Assembly (NCBI RefSeq): GCF_001462455.1
Contig: NZ_LNTD01000040.1
Span: 1 to 35,802 of the forward strand
Length of the DNA: 35,802 nucleotides
Direction of reading: 5' to 3'
Origin: Cellulomonas sp. B6
GTDB taxonomy: Bacteria > Actinomycetota > Actinomycetes > Actinomycetales > Cellulomonadaceae
The position numbers were made by a program, and so were the translations under genes. Positions 17,789 through 25,535 of this stretch are shown here, in pieces. Within the stretch, counting starts at the first letter, position 1, and each line of letters begins with the position of its first letter. The notes beneath the pieces were generated by a model. That model had not been told where the DNA came from. It did no database searches and saw only the letters and a program-made list of their open reading frames with translations.

Positions 17789-18558
17789 CGCGCGAGATCC
17801 GCTCCTGGCTGTCCGACATGGACGGTGTGCTGGTGCACGAGAACCAGGCGCTGCCCGGCGCGGCCGAGTTCGTCGGCGCGCTGCAGTCCGCCGAGCGGCC
17901 GTTCCTCATCCTCACGAACAACTCGATCTACACGCCGCGCGACCTGCGCGCGCGCCTGGCCGCGACGGGCATCGAGGTGCCCGAGAAGGCGATCTGGACC
18001 TCGGCGCTGGCGACCGCGCAGTTCCTCACCGACCAGATGCCCGGCGGCTCGGCCTACGTCATCGGCGAGGCGGGGCTGACCACGGCGCTGTACGAGGCCG
18101 GGTACACGCTCACCGCGGCCCGCCCGGACTTCGTCGTGCTGGGCGAGACCCGCACGTACTCGTTCGAGGCGATCACCCAGGCGATCCGGCTGATCCAGGG
18201 CGGGGCGCGGTTCATCGCGACCAACCCCGACGTCACCGGTCCGAGCGCCGACGGCGACCTGCCCGCGACGGGCGCGGTGGCCGCGATGATCTCGGCCGCG
18301 ACCGGGAGGAAGCCCTACTTCGTCGGCAAGCCCAACCCGATGATGATCCGCTCCGCGCTCAACCGCATCGACGCGCACTCCGAGACCACCGTGATGGTCG
18401 GCGACCGCATGGACACCGACGTGGTCGCCGGCATCGAGGCGGGTCTGCGCACGTACCTGGTGCTGACGGGGTCGACGCGCGCGACCGACGTCGACCGGTT
18501 CCCGTTCCGCCCGACCGCGGTGCTCGACTCGGTGCAGGACCTCGTCGGCCTGGTCTGA
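17785..18558 (+). CDS. HAD-IIA (NagD-like) phosphatase
   Basis: The 257-residue protein is a haloacid dehalogenase-type phosphatase with a NagD-type cap. Motif I is LSDMDGVLVHENQALPGA (Asp nucleophile and acid Asp), motif II is LILTNNS, Lys lies in VGKPNPMMI (motif III region), and motif IV is VMVGDRMDTDVVAGIEAGL. Family members remove phosphate from nucleotides or sugar phosphates in the cytoplasm. Its ATG overlaps the DedA stop, so the pair is one operon. The product of DedA or DUF368 transport is a lipid phosphate carrier, but nothing in this soluble enzyme shows that it acts on lipids. Confidence 0.92.
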   Translation: MTREIRSWLSDMDGVLVHENQALPGAAEFVGALQSAERPFLILTNNSIYTPRDLRARLAATGIEVPEKAIWTSALATAQFLTDQMPGGSAYVIGEAGLTTALYEAGYTLTAARPDFVVLGETRTYSFEAITQAIRLIQGGARFIATNPDVTGPSADGDLPATGAVAAMISAATGRKPYFVGKPNPMMIRSALNRIDAHSETTVMVGDRMDTDVVAGIEAGLRTYLVLTGSTRATDVDRFPFRPTAVLDSVQDLVGLV

Positions 18559-18564
18559 TCCGAC

Positions 18565-18601
18565 GCCCCGCGGGGCTCTGACGAGGCCGTTCGTCCCTCG
18601 T
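18565..18601 (+). terminator. Weak hairpins after the HAD gene
   Basis: The 12-bp palindrome GCCCCGCGGGGC at 18565-18576 is followed by ACGAGG (18581-18586) and CCTCGT (18596-18601). A modest terminator is possible. Confidence 0.3.
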
Positions 18602-18631
18602 GGTGGCCCTGACGAGGGCGCACGCTGGGGT

Positions 18632-19657
18632 GTGCGCAACAACGAGCTGGCCCAGGTGCTGCGCGCGACCAACCCCTGGTGGTCGCGCCGACGCCGCGCG
18701 TCCTGGGTGCTCGACGACCCCGAGCTGACGGCGCGCGAGCGCCACGGGTGGGCGCTCGCGACGGCGACGTCGCGCACCGTGCTGGCCGACCTCGCGGCCG
18801 GCGTGCGCCCGGGCACCGTGACGCTCGTCGTCGGGCCGCGGGGCGTCGGCAAGACGACGGCCGTCAAGGACGTCGTGGCGCACCTGGTGGCGGACCCGGC
18901 CGTCGACCCGCGGCGCGTCGTGCTCGTGCCCGTGGAGCACCTCGACGAGGACGACCGGCCGCGCCGCATGGGCGGGGTCGACCTGGCCGCGGTGCTGCGG
19001 CTGCCGACGCGCACGGGGGCGCCCGCGTGCGACGGGCCGCGCGTGCTCGTCGTCGACGAGGTCGGCACCGTCTCGCGCTGGCCCGCGGCGGTCGCCGACG
19101 CCTGCCGTCGCGGCGACCAGGTGGTCGCCACGACGTCGGTGCTCGACCCCCGCGACCTCGCGGCGCTGCTCGCCGCGGTGCCGGAGGGTGCGCTGCACGT
19201 GCGGCACCTGCGCCCCGCGACGTTCGCCGAGGTGCTGATGGCCGAGCCGGCCGCGGACGCCGCGCAGGTGCGCGCGGGCTTCCTGCGGCACGGCGGGCTG
19301 CCACGCGCCATCGCCGAGCACCGCGACCTGGGCGACGTGTCGCACGAGCTCGTCGAGCGGGTCGCCGCGGGGCTGCACCACGACGTGTGCCGCGGCGAGG
19401 ACCGCTGCCCGCTGGACCGGCTGCTCGCCGCCGTGTGCGCGACGACCGACCGGTTCGTCGAGCCCGCGGCGCTCGCGACGCACCTGGACCTGACGACGGG
19501 CGAGGTCGGCGTGCTGCTCGAGCGTCTCGAGCACGCGCACGCCCTCGACCCGCGTCGCGGCCTGGTGGACCCGCTGCTGCACCGTCTGCCGTCGCTGCTG
19601 GCACCCGAGCGGCACACGGCGCCCTCCGCGGCGCACATCGCGGCGTTCTCGCACTGA
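18632..19657 (+). CDS. AAA-type ATP-binding protein (AAA_14/DUF4143-like)
   Basis: The 341-residue protein begins with LRATNPWWSRRRRASWVLDDPEL, a lead-in seen in AAA_14 proteins. The P-loop GPRGVGKTT (Walker A, about residues 69-77) and LVVDEVGTVSRWP (Walker B) follow, then a sensor-like VVATTSV. Ser replaces the usual loop glutamine pattern seen in GPRQVGKTT. The C-terminal third resembles a winged helix (FVEPAALATHLDLTTGEVGVLLERLEHAHAL). DUF4143 proteins usually run to about 400 residues and end in a nuclease-like domain; that part seems shortened here. The start is the GTG just before the conserved region, with no strong ribosome binding site. Function is unknown; it stands alone with no partner gene. 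Confidence 0.75.
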   Translation: MRNNELAQVLRATNPWWSRRRRASWVLDDPELTARERHGWALATATSRTVLADLAAGVRPGTVTLVVGPRGVGKTTAVKDVVAHLVADPAVDPRRVVLVPVEHLDEDDRPRRMGGVDLAAVLRLPTRTGAPACDGPRVLVVDEVGTVSRWPAAVADACRRGDQVVATTSVLDPRDLAALLAAVPEGALHVRHLRPATFAEVLMAEPAADAAQVRAGFLRHGGLPRAIAEHRDLGDVSHELVERVAAGLHHDVCRGEDRCPLDRLLAAVCATTDRFVEPAALATHLDLTTGEVGVLLERLEHAHALDPRRGLVDPLLHRLPSLLAPERHTAPSAAHIAAFSH

Positions 19658-19685
19658 CGCGCCGCACCGACGCCCGCACGGGGCG

Positions 19686-19719
19686 ACGGGCGGCACCGGC
19701 CGGGACCGGCGCCGCCCGT
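19686..19719. terminator. Hairpin between the ATPase and MFS genes
   Basis: ACGGGCGGC at 19686-19694 pairs with GCCGCCCGT at 19711-19719, enclosing a further CCGG-rich inner stem. It lies between convergent stop codons. Confidence 0.55.
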
Positions 19720-19730
19720 GCCCTCGTGCG

Positions 19731-21002
19731 TCAGCGCGCCGAGCGGATCCGCAGCACGAGGAACGCGCCGAGCAGCGTCACGCCCGCGGCGATCGGGAAC
19801 CCCGCGCCGTAGCCGCCGGTGACGCCGACGACGGCGCCCATGAGCACGGGCCCGAGGATCTGCCCCCCGGTGTTGGCCATGTTGAGGATGCCCAGGTCCT
19901 TGGCCGCAGCCTGCGGGTCGGGCAGCACGTCGTAGTTGAGCGCCTGGTCGACCGAGTTGAACACGCCCGACGCCAGGCCGAGGCTGACCGCGGCGAACAC
20001 GACCATCGCGGCCGGCACGGGCCACACGAACGGCACGAGCAGGCCCACGGCCATGACGACCATCGCCCCGACGACGAGCACCTTGCGACGCCCGAGCCGG
20101 TCGGACACCGGCCCGGCGACCGCGCCGAACACGAGCGAGAGCACCAGCTGGACCAGCGCCATCGTCGCGATCATGGCGCCCGCGCCGTCGGCGTCCATCC
20201 CGAGGTGGTCGGTGAAGATGTAGAGCTGGTAGCCCGTGATCGAGAACATCGCGAGGACGAACAGCAGCTTGCCCGACATCGCGAGGTAGAAGTCGCGCGC
20301 ACCGCGCCGCGGGAACGAGAAGTTGTCGAGCAGCATGGCCCTCGAGAACGCGGGCCGGGGCTCACCGGCGTTCGACCGGTCGGGCGCGAGCAGCGCAAGC
20401 ACCGGACCGGCGAGGAGGATCGCGAACCCCATGACGCGGAACCCGGCGACGGGGTCGGTGACGAAGCGCGACGCGACGACGTTCGCGCCCGCCATGCCGA
20501 CCATCATGCCGACGCCGTACACGGCGGAGTAGCTGCCGCGCAGCCGCTCGGGCACCCGGTCGGGGATCACCGCGACCATGGGCGCGACGATCGCGTTGAG
20601 GAACAGCTGGAACACGCACCAGGTCAGGACGAGCGCCGTGACGGACTCGGCGCGCGACAGCAGCAGGAACAGCAGGCACGTGGTGACCGAGCCGAGGACC
20701 ATCCACGGCGCGCGCTTGCCGAAGCGTGACCGCGTGAGGTCGGACAGCGCGCCGAACAGGATGTTGGCGAGCAGCGCGACGACCGAGCCGACGATCGACA
20801 GCGTCGCGATCACCGCGACCTTGTTGTCGGGGGCGATCTGCTCGAGGCGCGCGGGGAGCAGCACCGTGATGCCCGCGACGTACGGGCCGATCCACAGCAC
20901 GGCGCCGAGGACCAGCGCGGTGGCGAGCCGCACGTGGCCGCCGCGCGTGAGGGTGTCGAGCGACGACGCGGGAGCGTCGTCGGCGGGGAGGGTGGTGGAC
21001 AT
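19731..21002 (-). CDS. MFS transporter, probable glycoside or sugar permease
   Basis: The 423-residue protein has twelve predicted membrane segments. The MFS loop motif appears as GALSDLTRSRFGKRAPWM after TM2, and again as GPVSDRLGRRKVLVVG in the second half. SLGLASGVFNSVDQALNYDVLPDPQAAAKDLGILNMANTGGQ near TM9-10 is typical of actinobacterial sugar-type MFS members next to glycosidases. It lies 57 nt downstream of a GH3 beta-glucosidase gene, with a stable hairpin in between, so its expression should follow the glycosidase. It likely imports a beta-glucoside that the cytoplasmic GH3 then splits. The substrate is inferred only from context. Confidence 0.88.
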   Translation of the reverse strand: MSTTLPADDAPASSLDTLTRGGHVRLATALVLGAVLWIGPYVAGITVLLPARLEQIAPDNKVAVIATLSIVGSVVALLANILFGALSDLTRSRFGKRAPWMVLGSVTTCLLFLLLSRAESVTALVLTWCVFQLFLNAIVAPMVAVIPDRVPERLRGSYSAVYGVGMMVGMAGANVVASRFVTDPVAGFRVMGFAILLAGPVLALLAPDRSNAGEPRPAFSRAMLLDNFSFPRRGARDFYLAMSGKLLFVLAMFSITGYQLYIFTDHLGMDADGAGAMIATMALVQLVLSLVFGAVAGPVSDRLGRRKVLVVGAMVVMAVGLLVPFVWPVPAAMVVFAAVSLGLASGVFNSVDQALNYDVLPDPQAAAKDLGILNMANTGGQILGPVLMGAVVGVTGGYGAGFPIAAGVTLLGAFLVLRIRSAR

Positions 21003-21023
21003 CGTCGTCCGGCTTTCTCGAGG

Positions 21024-21052
21024 GCCCGACGCCCCAGGCGGGGGCGTCGGGC
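21024..21052 (-). terminator. Intercistronic hairpin between GH3 and MFS genes
   Basis: GCCCGACGCCCC at 21024-21035 pairs perfectly with GGGGCGTCGGGC at 21041-21052, with a 5-nt loop. It sits after the GH3 stop and about 20 nt before the permease start. It could partly terminate or stabilise the upstream mRNA. Confidence 0.6.
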
Positions 21053-21059
21053 GGGTGGG

Positions 21060-23216
21060 TCAGGCGAGGGCGAGGGTGGTGACGACGGCGTCGGGATCGC
21101 CGGCGTGCGCGCCGACCTCGAGGCGCGCGTCGCCCGTGGGCGTCGTGAACGTGCGGGTCGCGCCGTCCCAGCGCTGCAGCGGTCGCAGCGAGAGCGGGAC
21201 GGCGACGCGCCGCGTACCGCCCGCGGGGACCTCGACGGCCGCGAAGCCGACCAGGGCCCGCACGGGCTCGTCGGCGTGGGTCGCGTAGACCTGCACGACG
21301 TGCCGCCCGTCGCGCCCGCCGGTGTTGGTGACCGTCACGTCGACCTGCGCGCTCTCGACGCCCGTGCGGCGCGCGACCGGGTCGCCGAGCGTGAACGTCG
21401 TGTACGACAGACCGAACCCGAGCGGGTACGCGGCGGGCACGCCGTCGCGGTCGAGCAGGCGCTGGCCGTGCCAGGCGTCGTACGTGACGGCCGTGGCGTC
21501 GCGGTCGAACGGCGGCAGGTGGTCCTGCGAGGTCGGCATGCTGAACGGCAGCCGCCCGGCGGCGTCGACGTGCCCGAGCAGGACGTCGGCGAGGGCGTGC
21601 CCGCCCTCCATGCCCGCGTACCAGGACATGACGAGCCCGGGCACGTGGTGCCGCCAGGACTCGGTGAGCACGGCACCCGCGGCGACGACCGCGACGACCG
21701 TGCGCGGCGTCGCCGCGGCGACGGCGCGCACGATCTCCTCGTCGACGGGACGCAGCGTGAGGCGCTCGCGGTCGCCGCCCGCGCCGAGCGAGGACTCCCC
21801 CGCGGCGGCGACGTGCGTCGCCGCCGTGCCGTCGGGCAGCGGCGGGTACAGGGCCGTGATCTCAGGGCGCGCCATCGCGGAGGCGTCGGTGAACTCGCCC
21901 TCGTCGTCGGCGGTGTAGCCGACGACGACGACCGCGGCGTCGCACGTCGCGGCGACCGCGGCGGCGGCCCGCGGGTCGTCCTCGGGCACGTGCACGACCT
22001 CGGTGCCGGGCAGCGCCGCGCGCAGGCCGGCGAGGGCCGTGACGACCTCGGGTGCCCGCACGTCGGACGACCCGTGGTCGCCGGTGTTCGCGACGTCGGA
22101 CAGCCGGCCGACGACCGCGAGCCGCCGCAGCGACCCGGGCGCGAACGGCAGCACGGGCGTGCCGTCGACCGGCTCGTTGCGCAGCAGCACCACGGCGCGG
22201 GCGGCGGCCTCGCGCGCCAGGGCGCGGTGCTCGGGGCTCGCGACGACGTCGAGCGACGGGCGCGGCGCGTCGTGCTCGGCGTCGAACCGCAGCTGCGTCG
22301 CGATCACGCGCTCGCCCGAGCGGCGCACGGCGTCCCACGACGTCGCGCCGTCGGCGATCTGCTGCGGCAGGTGCTGCGCGCGCTGCTGCCGGAACGGCTC
22401 CTCGACGTCGAGACCGGCCTCGAGGGACGCGGCGGCGTCGCGCAGGCCGAAGATGAAGTCGGAGACGGTCACGCCCTCGAAGCCCCAGTCGCCGCGCAGC
22501 ACGTCGGTGAGCAGCTCGGGGTGCTGGCCGGCCCACTCGCCGTTGACGGAGTTGTAGGCCGACATGATGCCGTCGACGCCCTCCTCGACGACGCGGCGGA
22601 AGTGCGGCAGGTAGACCTCGTGCAGCACGTCCTGCGCGCACGTGACGTCGACCGTGAAGCGCGCGTTCTCCATCGAGTTGAGCGCGTAGTGCTTGGCGCA
22701 GGCCATGACGTGGCGGCGCACGCCGCGCGTGAGCGCGGCGCCGAGCTCGCCGAGCAGCAGCGGGTCCTCGCCGTAGGTCTCCTGCGCGCGGCCCCACGCG
22801 GGGTGGCGCGGCAGGTTGATGCAGACGCCCGCGAAGAAGTTGCCGTCCTGCGCGGCGACCTCGGCGCCGATCGCGGCGCCGACGCGCTCCTCGAGCTCGG
22901 GGTCCCACGTGGCGCCGCGCGCCATCGAGACGGGGAACGCGGTCGAGCGGCCCATGACGACGCCGCGCGGGCCGTCGCTGAACCGCAGGCCTGGGATGCC
23001 GAGGCGCGGGACCTCGCCGTGCACGAGCGGCCGGGTGTTGTAGCCGACCTGCATCATCTCGGTCATGCCGGGCCAGAACTCCTGGTCGCCGTCGAGCAGG
23101 CCGAGGCGCTCGTCGTCGGTGAGCAGGTCGTACAGCGCGCGGGCGGCGTCGGACGCGGGCGTGCCGGCACGGACGGCGGCGACGGCCTCGGGGTAGGTCG
23201 TGATGACGGGTGACAC
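21060..23216 (-). CDS. Glycoside hydrolase family 3 beta-glucosidase
   Basis: The 718-residue protein has the three-part GH3 layout. The N-terminal barrel (about 1-290) holds LRFSDGPRGV, the substrate-binding AKHYALNS (Lys175-His176), and the nucleophile Asp253 in VTVSDFIFGLRDAA. The alpha/beta sandwich (300-560) carries VVLLRNE and ALADVLLGHVDAAGRLPFSMP. The C-terminal fibronectin-like domain starts near 600 (VTVTNTGGRDGRHVVQVYA). It removes terminal beta-linked glucose or a related sugar. With no signal peptide it is cytoplasmic, which agrees with the permease gene behind it. The GTG start has GAGGAG 6 nt upstream. A TetR gene is divergent, and two palindromes occupy the promoter region. 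Confidence 0.94.
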   Translation of the reverse strand: MSPVITTYPEAVAAVRAGTPASDAARALYDLLTDDERLGLLDGDQEFWPGMTEMMQVGYNTRPLVHGEVPRLGIPGLRFSDGPRGVVMGRSTAFPVSMARGATWDPELEERVGAAIGAEVAAQDGNFFAGVCINLPRHPAWGRAQETYGEDPLLLGELGAALTRGVRRHVMACAKHYALNSMENARFTVDVTCAQDVLHEVYLPHFRRVVEEGVDGIMSAYNSVNGEWAGQHPELLTDVLRGDWGFEGVTVSDFIFGLRDAAASLEAGLDVEEPFRQQRAQHLPQQIADGATSWDAVRRSGERVIATQLRFDAEHDAPRPSLDVVASPEHRALAREAAARAVVLLRNEPVDGTPVLPFAPGSLRRLAVVGRLSDVANTGDHGSSDVRAPEVVTALAGLRAALPGTEVVHVPEDDPRAAAAVAATCDAAVVVVGYTADDEGEFTDASAMARPEITALYPPLPDGTAATHVAAAGESSLGAGGDRERLTLRPVDEEIVRAVAAATPRTVVAVVAAGAVLTESWRHHVPGLVMSWYAGMEGGHALADVLLGHVDAAGRLPFSMPTSQDHLPPFDRDATAVTYDAWHGQRLLDRDGVPAAYPLGFGLSYTTFTLGDPVARRTGVESAQVDVTVTNTGGRDGRHVVQVYATHADEPVRALVGFAAVEVPAGGTRRVAVPLSLRPLQRWDGATRTFTTPTGDARLEVGAHAGDPDAVVTTLALA

Positions 23217-23232
23217 CGGTGTCTCCTCACTC

Positions 23233-23254
23233 GCGGTGACGACGACGTCACCGC
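23233..23254. promoter_or_regulatory. Inverted repeat in the GH3 leader
   Basis: GCGGTGAC at 23233-23240 and GTCACCGC at 23247-23254 form a perfect 8-bp inverted repeat with a 6-bp spacer, just upstream of the GH3 ribosome binding site. Operator or mRNA hairpin. Confidence 0.55.
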
Positions 23255-23259
23255 TAACT

Positions 23260-23276
23260 AGTACCTAGTAGGTACT
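23260..23276. promoter_or_regulatory. Putative TetR operator
   Basis: AGTACC (23260-23265) and GGTACT (23271-23276) flank TAGTA. The site is AT-rich against its surroundings and overlaps minus-strand -10-like sequences (TACTAG, TAGTTA) for GH3. It is the best candidate for binding by the adjacent TetR protein. Confidence 0.65.
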
Positions 23277-23345
23277 CAGTGAAGCACCGCGGCCGCGACC
23301 CGGGAAGCGGGCTCCCCCGAACGGGTGGCGTGAGAGCATCGGGAC

Positions 23346-23978
23346 GTGCCCGCCGCCCGCCCCCGCCCGCGCGTCCGCATGGACGGTCCGCGCCGGCGGG
23401 ACCAGATCCTCGCCGCCGCGACCGCGCTCATCTCCGAACGGGGCTACTGGGGGCTGTCCACGCAGGACGTCGCCGACGCGTGCGAGATGACCGTGCCCGG
23501 CGTGCTGCACCACGTCGGATCCAAGACCGGCCTGCTCGTCGCCGTGCTCGAGCGCCGCGACGAGCTCGACGCCGTCGCGCTCGCCGACCGCCTCGGCGTC
23601 CCCCACGGCCCGGGGCGCGGCATCTGGGGCACCGACCTGTTCACCGCCGCGGGCGTCACGCTCGACGTGCTGTGCGACCAGCTCGTCCAGCACAACGCGA
23701 CCCAGCCCGAGGTCGTGCGCCTCTACGCCGTGCTCGAGGCCGAGTCCCTCACGCCCGACCACCCCGCGCACGCGTACTTCGCCGACCGGCAGCGCACCGC
23801 GCTCACGGCGCTCGCCGCCGTCGTGCCCCCTCCGCACGACCCGGACCACCTCGCGAGCGTCGCGCTCGGCCTCATGGACGGCCTGCAGCTCCAGTGGCTG
23901 CGCGACCCGGCCACGTCCCTCGTCGACCGCTGGCGCGCCGCCGTCGCCGACGTCCCCGGGCTGCGCGCCCCCGCCTGA
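23346..23978 (+). CDS. TetR/AcrR-family transcriptional regulator
   Basis: The 210-residue protein has the TetR DNA-binding domain at residues 17-65: RRRDQILAAATALISERGYWGLSTQDVADACEMTVPGVLHHVGSKTGLLVAVLERRDE. The usual GVSxGTLYHHF recognition helix reads TVPGVLHHVGSK. The rest is helical and should bind the ligand and dimerise. It is divergent from the GH3 gene, with two palindromes between, and probably represses it until a glucoside or breakdown product binds. The start is a GTG at 23346 before the conserved domain; no ribosome binding site is clear. A strong terminator follows. Confidence 0.9.
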   Translation: MPAARPRPRVRMDGPRRRDQILAAATALISERGYWGLSTQDVADACEMTVPGVLHHVGSKTGLLVAVLERRDELDAVALADRLGVPHGPGRGIWGTDLFTAAGVTLDVLCDQLVQHNATQPEVVRLYAVLEAESLTPDHPAHAYFADRQRTALTALAAVVPPPHDPDHLASVALGLMDGLQLQWLRDPATSLVDRWRAAVADVPGLRAPA

Positions 23979-23992
23979 CCCGCACGCGACGA

Positions 23993-24022
23993 GGCCCCGG
24001 TGACGTGCGCGTCACCGGGGCC
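23993..24022. terminator. Bidirectional terminator between TetR and LemA genes
   Basis: A perfect 13-bp stem: GGCCCCGGTGACG at 23993-24005 and CGTCACCGGGGCC at 24010-24022, with a TGCG loop. It lies between convergent genes. Confidence 0.8.
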
Positions 24023-24039
24023 CCGTCGAGCGGCGTGCG

Positions 24040-24609
24040 TCAGAAGCTGACCGACGGCGCCTGCCGGATCTGCGGGTCGTCGACCTCGAAGTACTCGGCG
24101 CGCGTGAACCCGAACATGTTCGCGATCACGTTGGCCGGGAACGTCTCGACCTTGGTGTTGAGCTCGCGGACGTTCGCGTTGTAGAACCGGCGGCCCGCGG
24201 CGATGCGGTCCTCGGTGTTGGCGAGCTCGGCCTGCAGCTGCTGGAAGTTCTCGCTCGCACGCAGCACCGGGTAGTTCTCGGCAACCGCGAGCAGGCGACC
24301 CAGCGCCTGGTTGAGGACGTTCTCCTGCACGGCCTGCTCGGCGGGGCCGGCGGCAGGCCCGGCAGCGGCGGCACGGGCCCGCGTCACCTCGTCGAACACG
24401 CCGCGCTCGTGCGCCGCGTAGCCCTTGACGCTCTCGACGAGGTTGGGGATCAGGTCGTGCCGGCGGTGCAGCTCGACGTCGATCTGCCGCCAGGACTCCT
24501 GCACGAGGTTCCGCAGCCGGACGAAGCCGTTGTACTGCGCGATCGCCCACAGCAGCACGATCACGACGAGCGCGACGACGACGAGGACGGCGATGATGCC
24601 ACCGGTCAC
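24040..24609 (-). CDS. lemA: LemA family protein
   Basis: The 189-residue protein has one N-terminal membrane segment (GGIIAVLVVVALVVIVLLWAI, residues 3-23). The LemA signature follows: YNGFVRLRNLVQESWRQIDVELHRRHDLIPNLVESVKGYAAHE, and near the end RFYNANVRELNTKVETFPANVIANMFGF and YFEVDDP. The soluble part is a helical bundle that should face outward. LemA proteins are widespread and their role is poorly known; several act with membrane proteases or domains of the DUF3137 type. GTG at 24609 has GGAGG about 8 nt upstream and starts right before the membrane helix; a longer frame adds an unlikely arginine-rich stretch. It is the last gene after pyrE and a DUF3137-like gene, with its own -10 candidate. 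Confidence 0.93.
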   Translation of the reverse strand: MTGGIIAVLVVVALVVIVLLWAIAQYNGFVRLRNLVQESWRQIDVELHRRHDLIPNLVESVKGYAAHERGVFDEVTRARAAAAGPAAGPAEQAVQENVLNQALGRLLAVAENYPVLRASENFQQLQAELANTEDRIAAGRRFYNANVRELNTKVETFPANVIANMFGFTRAEYFEVDDPQIRQAPSVSF

Positions 24610-24641
24610 GAGGGATCCTCCAGGGTTCGGGACGTCCAGCG

Positions 24642-24647
24642 ATCGTA
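24642..24647 (-). promoter_or_regulatory. -10 box for lemA
   Basis: TACGAT on the minus strand lies about 32 nt before the lemA GTG. lemA may thus be expressed apart from the upstream gene. Confidence 0.35.
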
Positions 24648-24697
24648 GCGACAGCGGCACCGTCGCCGCGCGGCCCGCGCACCGACGAGCGGCGACG

Positions 24698-25522
24698 TCA
24701 CCCGGTGCGCGCACCCCACGGCGCCCACTGCCGCGCCCGGTCCCCCGGCGGCCCGTCGGTCACCGGGTCGTAGCCGTGGTCCTGCCAGACGTGCCGCGGG
24801 ATCCCGCGGACGACGGTCGAGAGCACGCCCAGGCGGGGGGCGATCCGCGCGGTGTCGGTGTCCCCGGTCTCCCACGACAGCAGCCACGGGCCCTCGATGC
24901 GCCACGACAGCCCGAGCGCGTCGGGCTGCAGGAGCCGCTCGAGCGTGCGCGGGTGCAGCACCGCGTGCGCGGTCCGCGCGTCCGGGGCGTCGACCCGGTA
25001 CGCGTCGTTGAACGCGGCGGACTCGAGCTGCAGGTCGCGCGCGCCGAACGCCTTCGCGAGCCGTGCGCCGACACCCTCGGGCGTCACGTCGAGCGTCGGC
25101 AGGTACGCGGGGAGCGCGAACCCGACGACGTGCACGCGGGACGTGCGCCGTTCGTCGCCCGAGCCCGTCGTCCACTCGTACGTGAACGACACCGCCGGCA
25201 GCCCCTCGAACGTGCCGGTCATCACGTGGTAGACCCGCCGGCCGCTGCCCTGGTCGAAGGGCCGGGCGGTGTGCACGCGCGCGAGGCCCACGCCCGGGTC
25301 GCCACCGACGTACTCCCAGCCCGCGGCGTGCGCCCACGCGGTCAGCTCCTGACGGCGGCGCGCGTGCCACCACCGGGCGCCGAGGGTGAACACGGCCATG
25401 GCGACCGCGACGAACGCCACCGAGCCGCCGTCGGGCATCGGGAACCCCATGAGCCGGCCGACGACGATGCAGGCCACGAACCCGAGCACGAGGAACGCCC
25501 AGGTCGGGATCCCGCGTCGCAC
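24698..25522 (-). CDS. DUF3137-like membrane protein
   Basis: The 274-residue protein has two N-terminal membrane segments (about residues 8-25 and 34-50), then a cytoplasmic-looking soluble domain. That domain has WAHAAGWEYVGGDP, RVYHVMTGTFEGLPAVSFTYEW, LPAYLPTLDVTPEGVGARLAKAFGARDLQLESAAFNDAYRV and AVLHPRTLERLL. This pattern matches actinobacterial proteins assigned to DUF3137, which often sit beside LemA, as this one does. The GTG start is 13 nt past the pyrE stop, so it is probably in the pyrE transcript. GAGGGG lies rather far upstream, so the exact start is uncertain. No enzymatic function can be given. Confidence 0.72.
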   Translation of the reverse strand: MRRGIPTWAFLVLGFVACIVVGRLMGFPMPDGGSVAFVAVAMAVFTLGARWWHARRRQELTAWAHAAGWEYVGGDPGVGLARVHTARPFDQGSGRRVYHVMTGTFEGLPAVSFTYEWTTGSGDERRTSRVHVVGFALPAYLPTLDVTPEGVGARLAKAFGARDLQLESAAFNDAYRVDAPDARTAHAVLHPRTLERLLQPDALGLSWRIEGPWLLSWETGDTDTARIAPRLGVLSTVVRGIPRHVWQDHGYDPVTDGPPGDRARQWAPWGARTG

Positions 25523-25535
25523 CGTGCGCCGCCCC

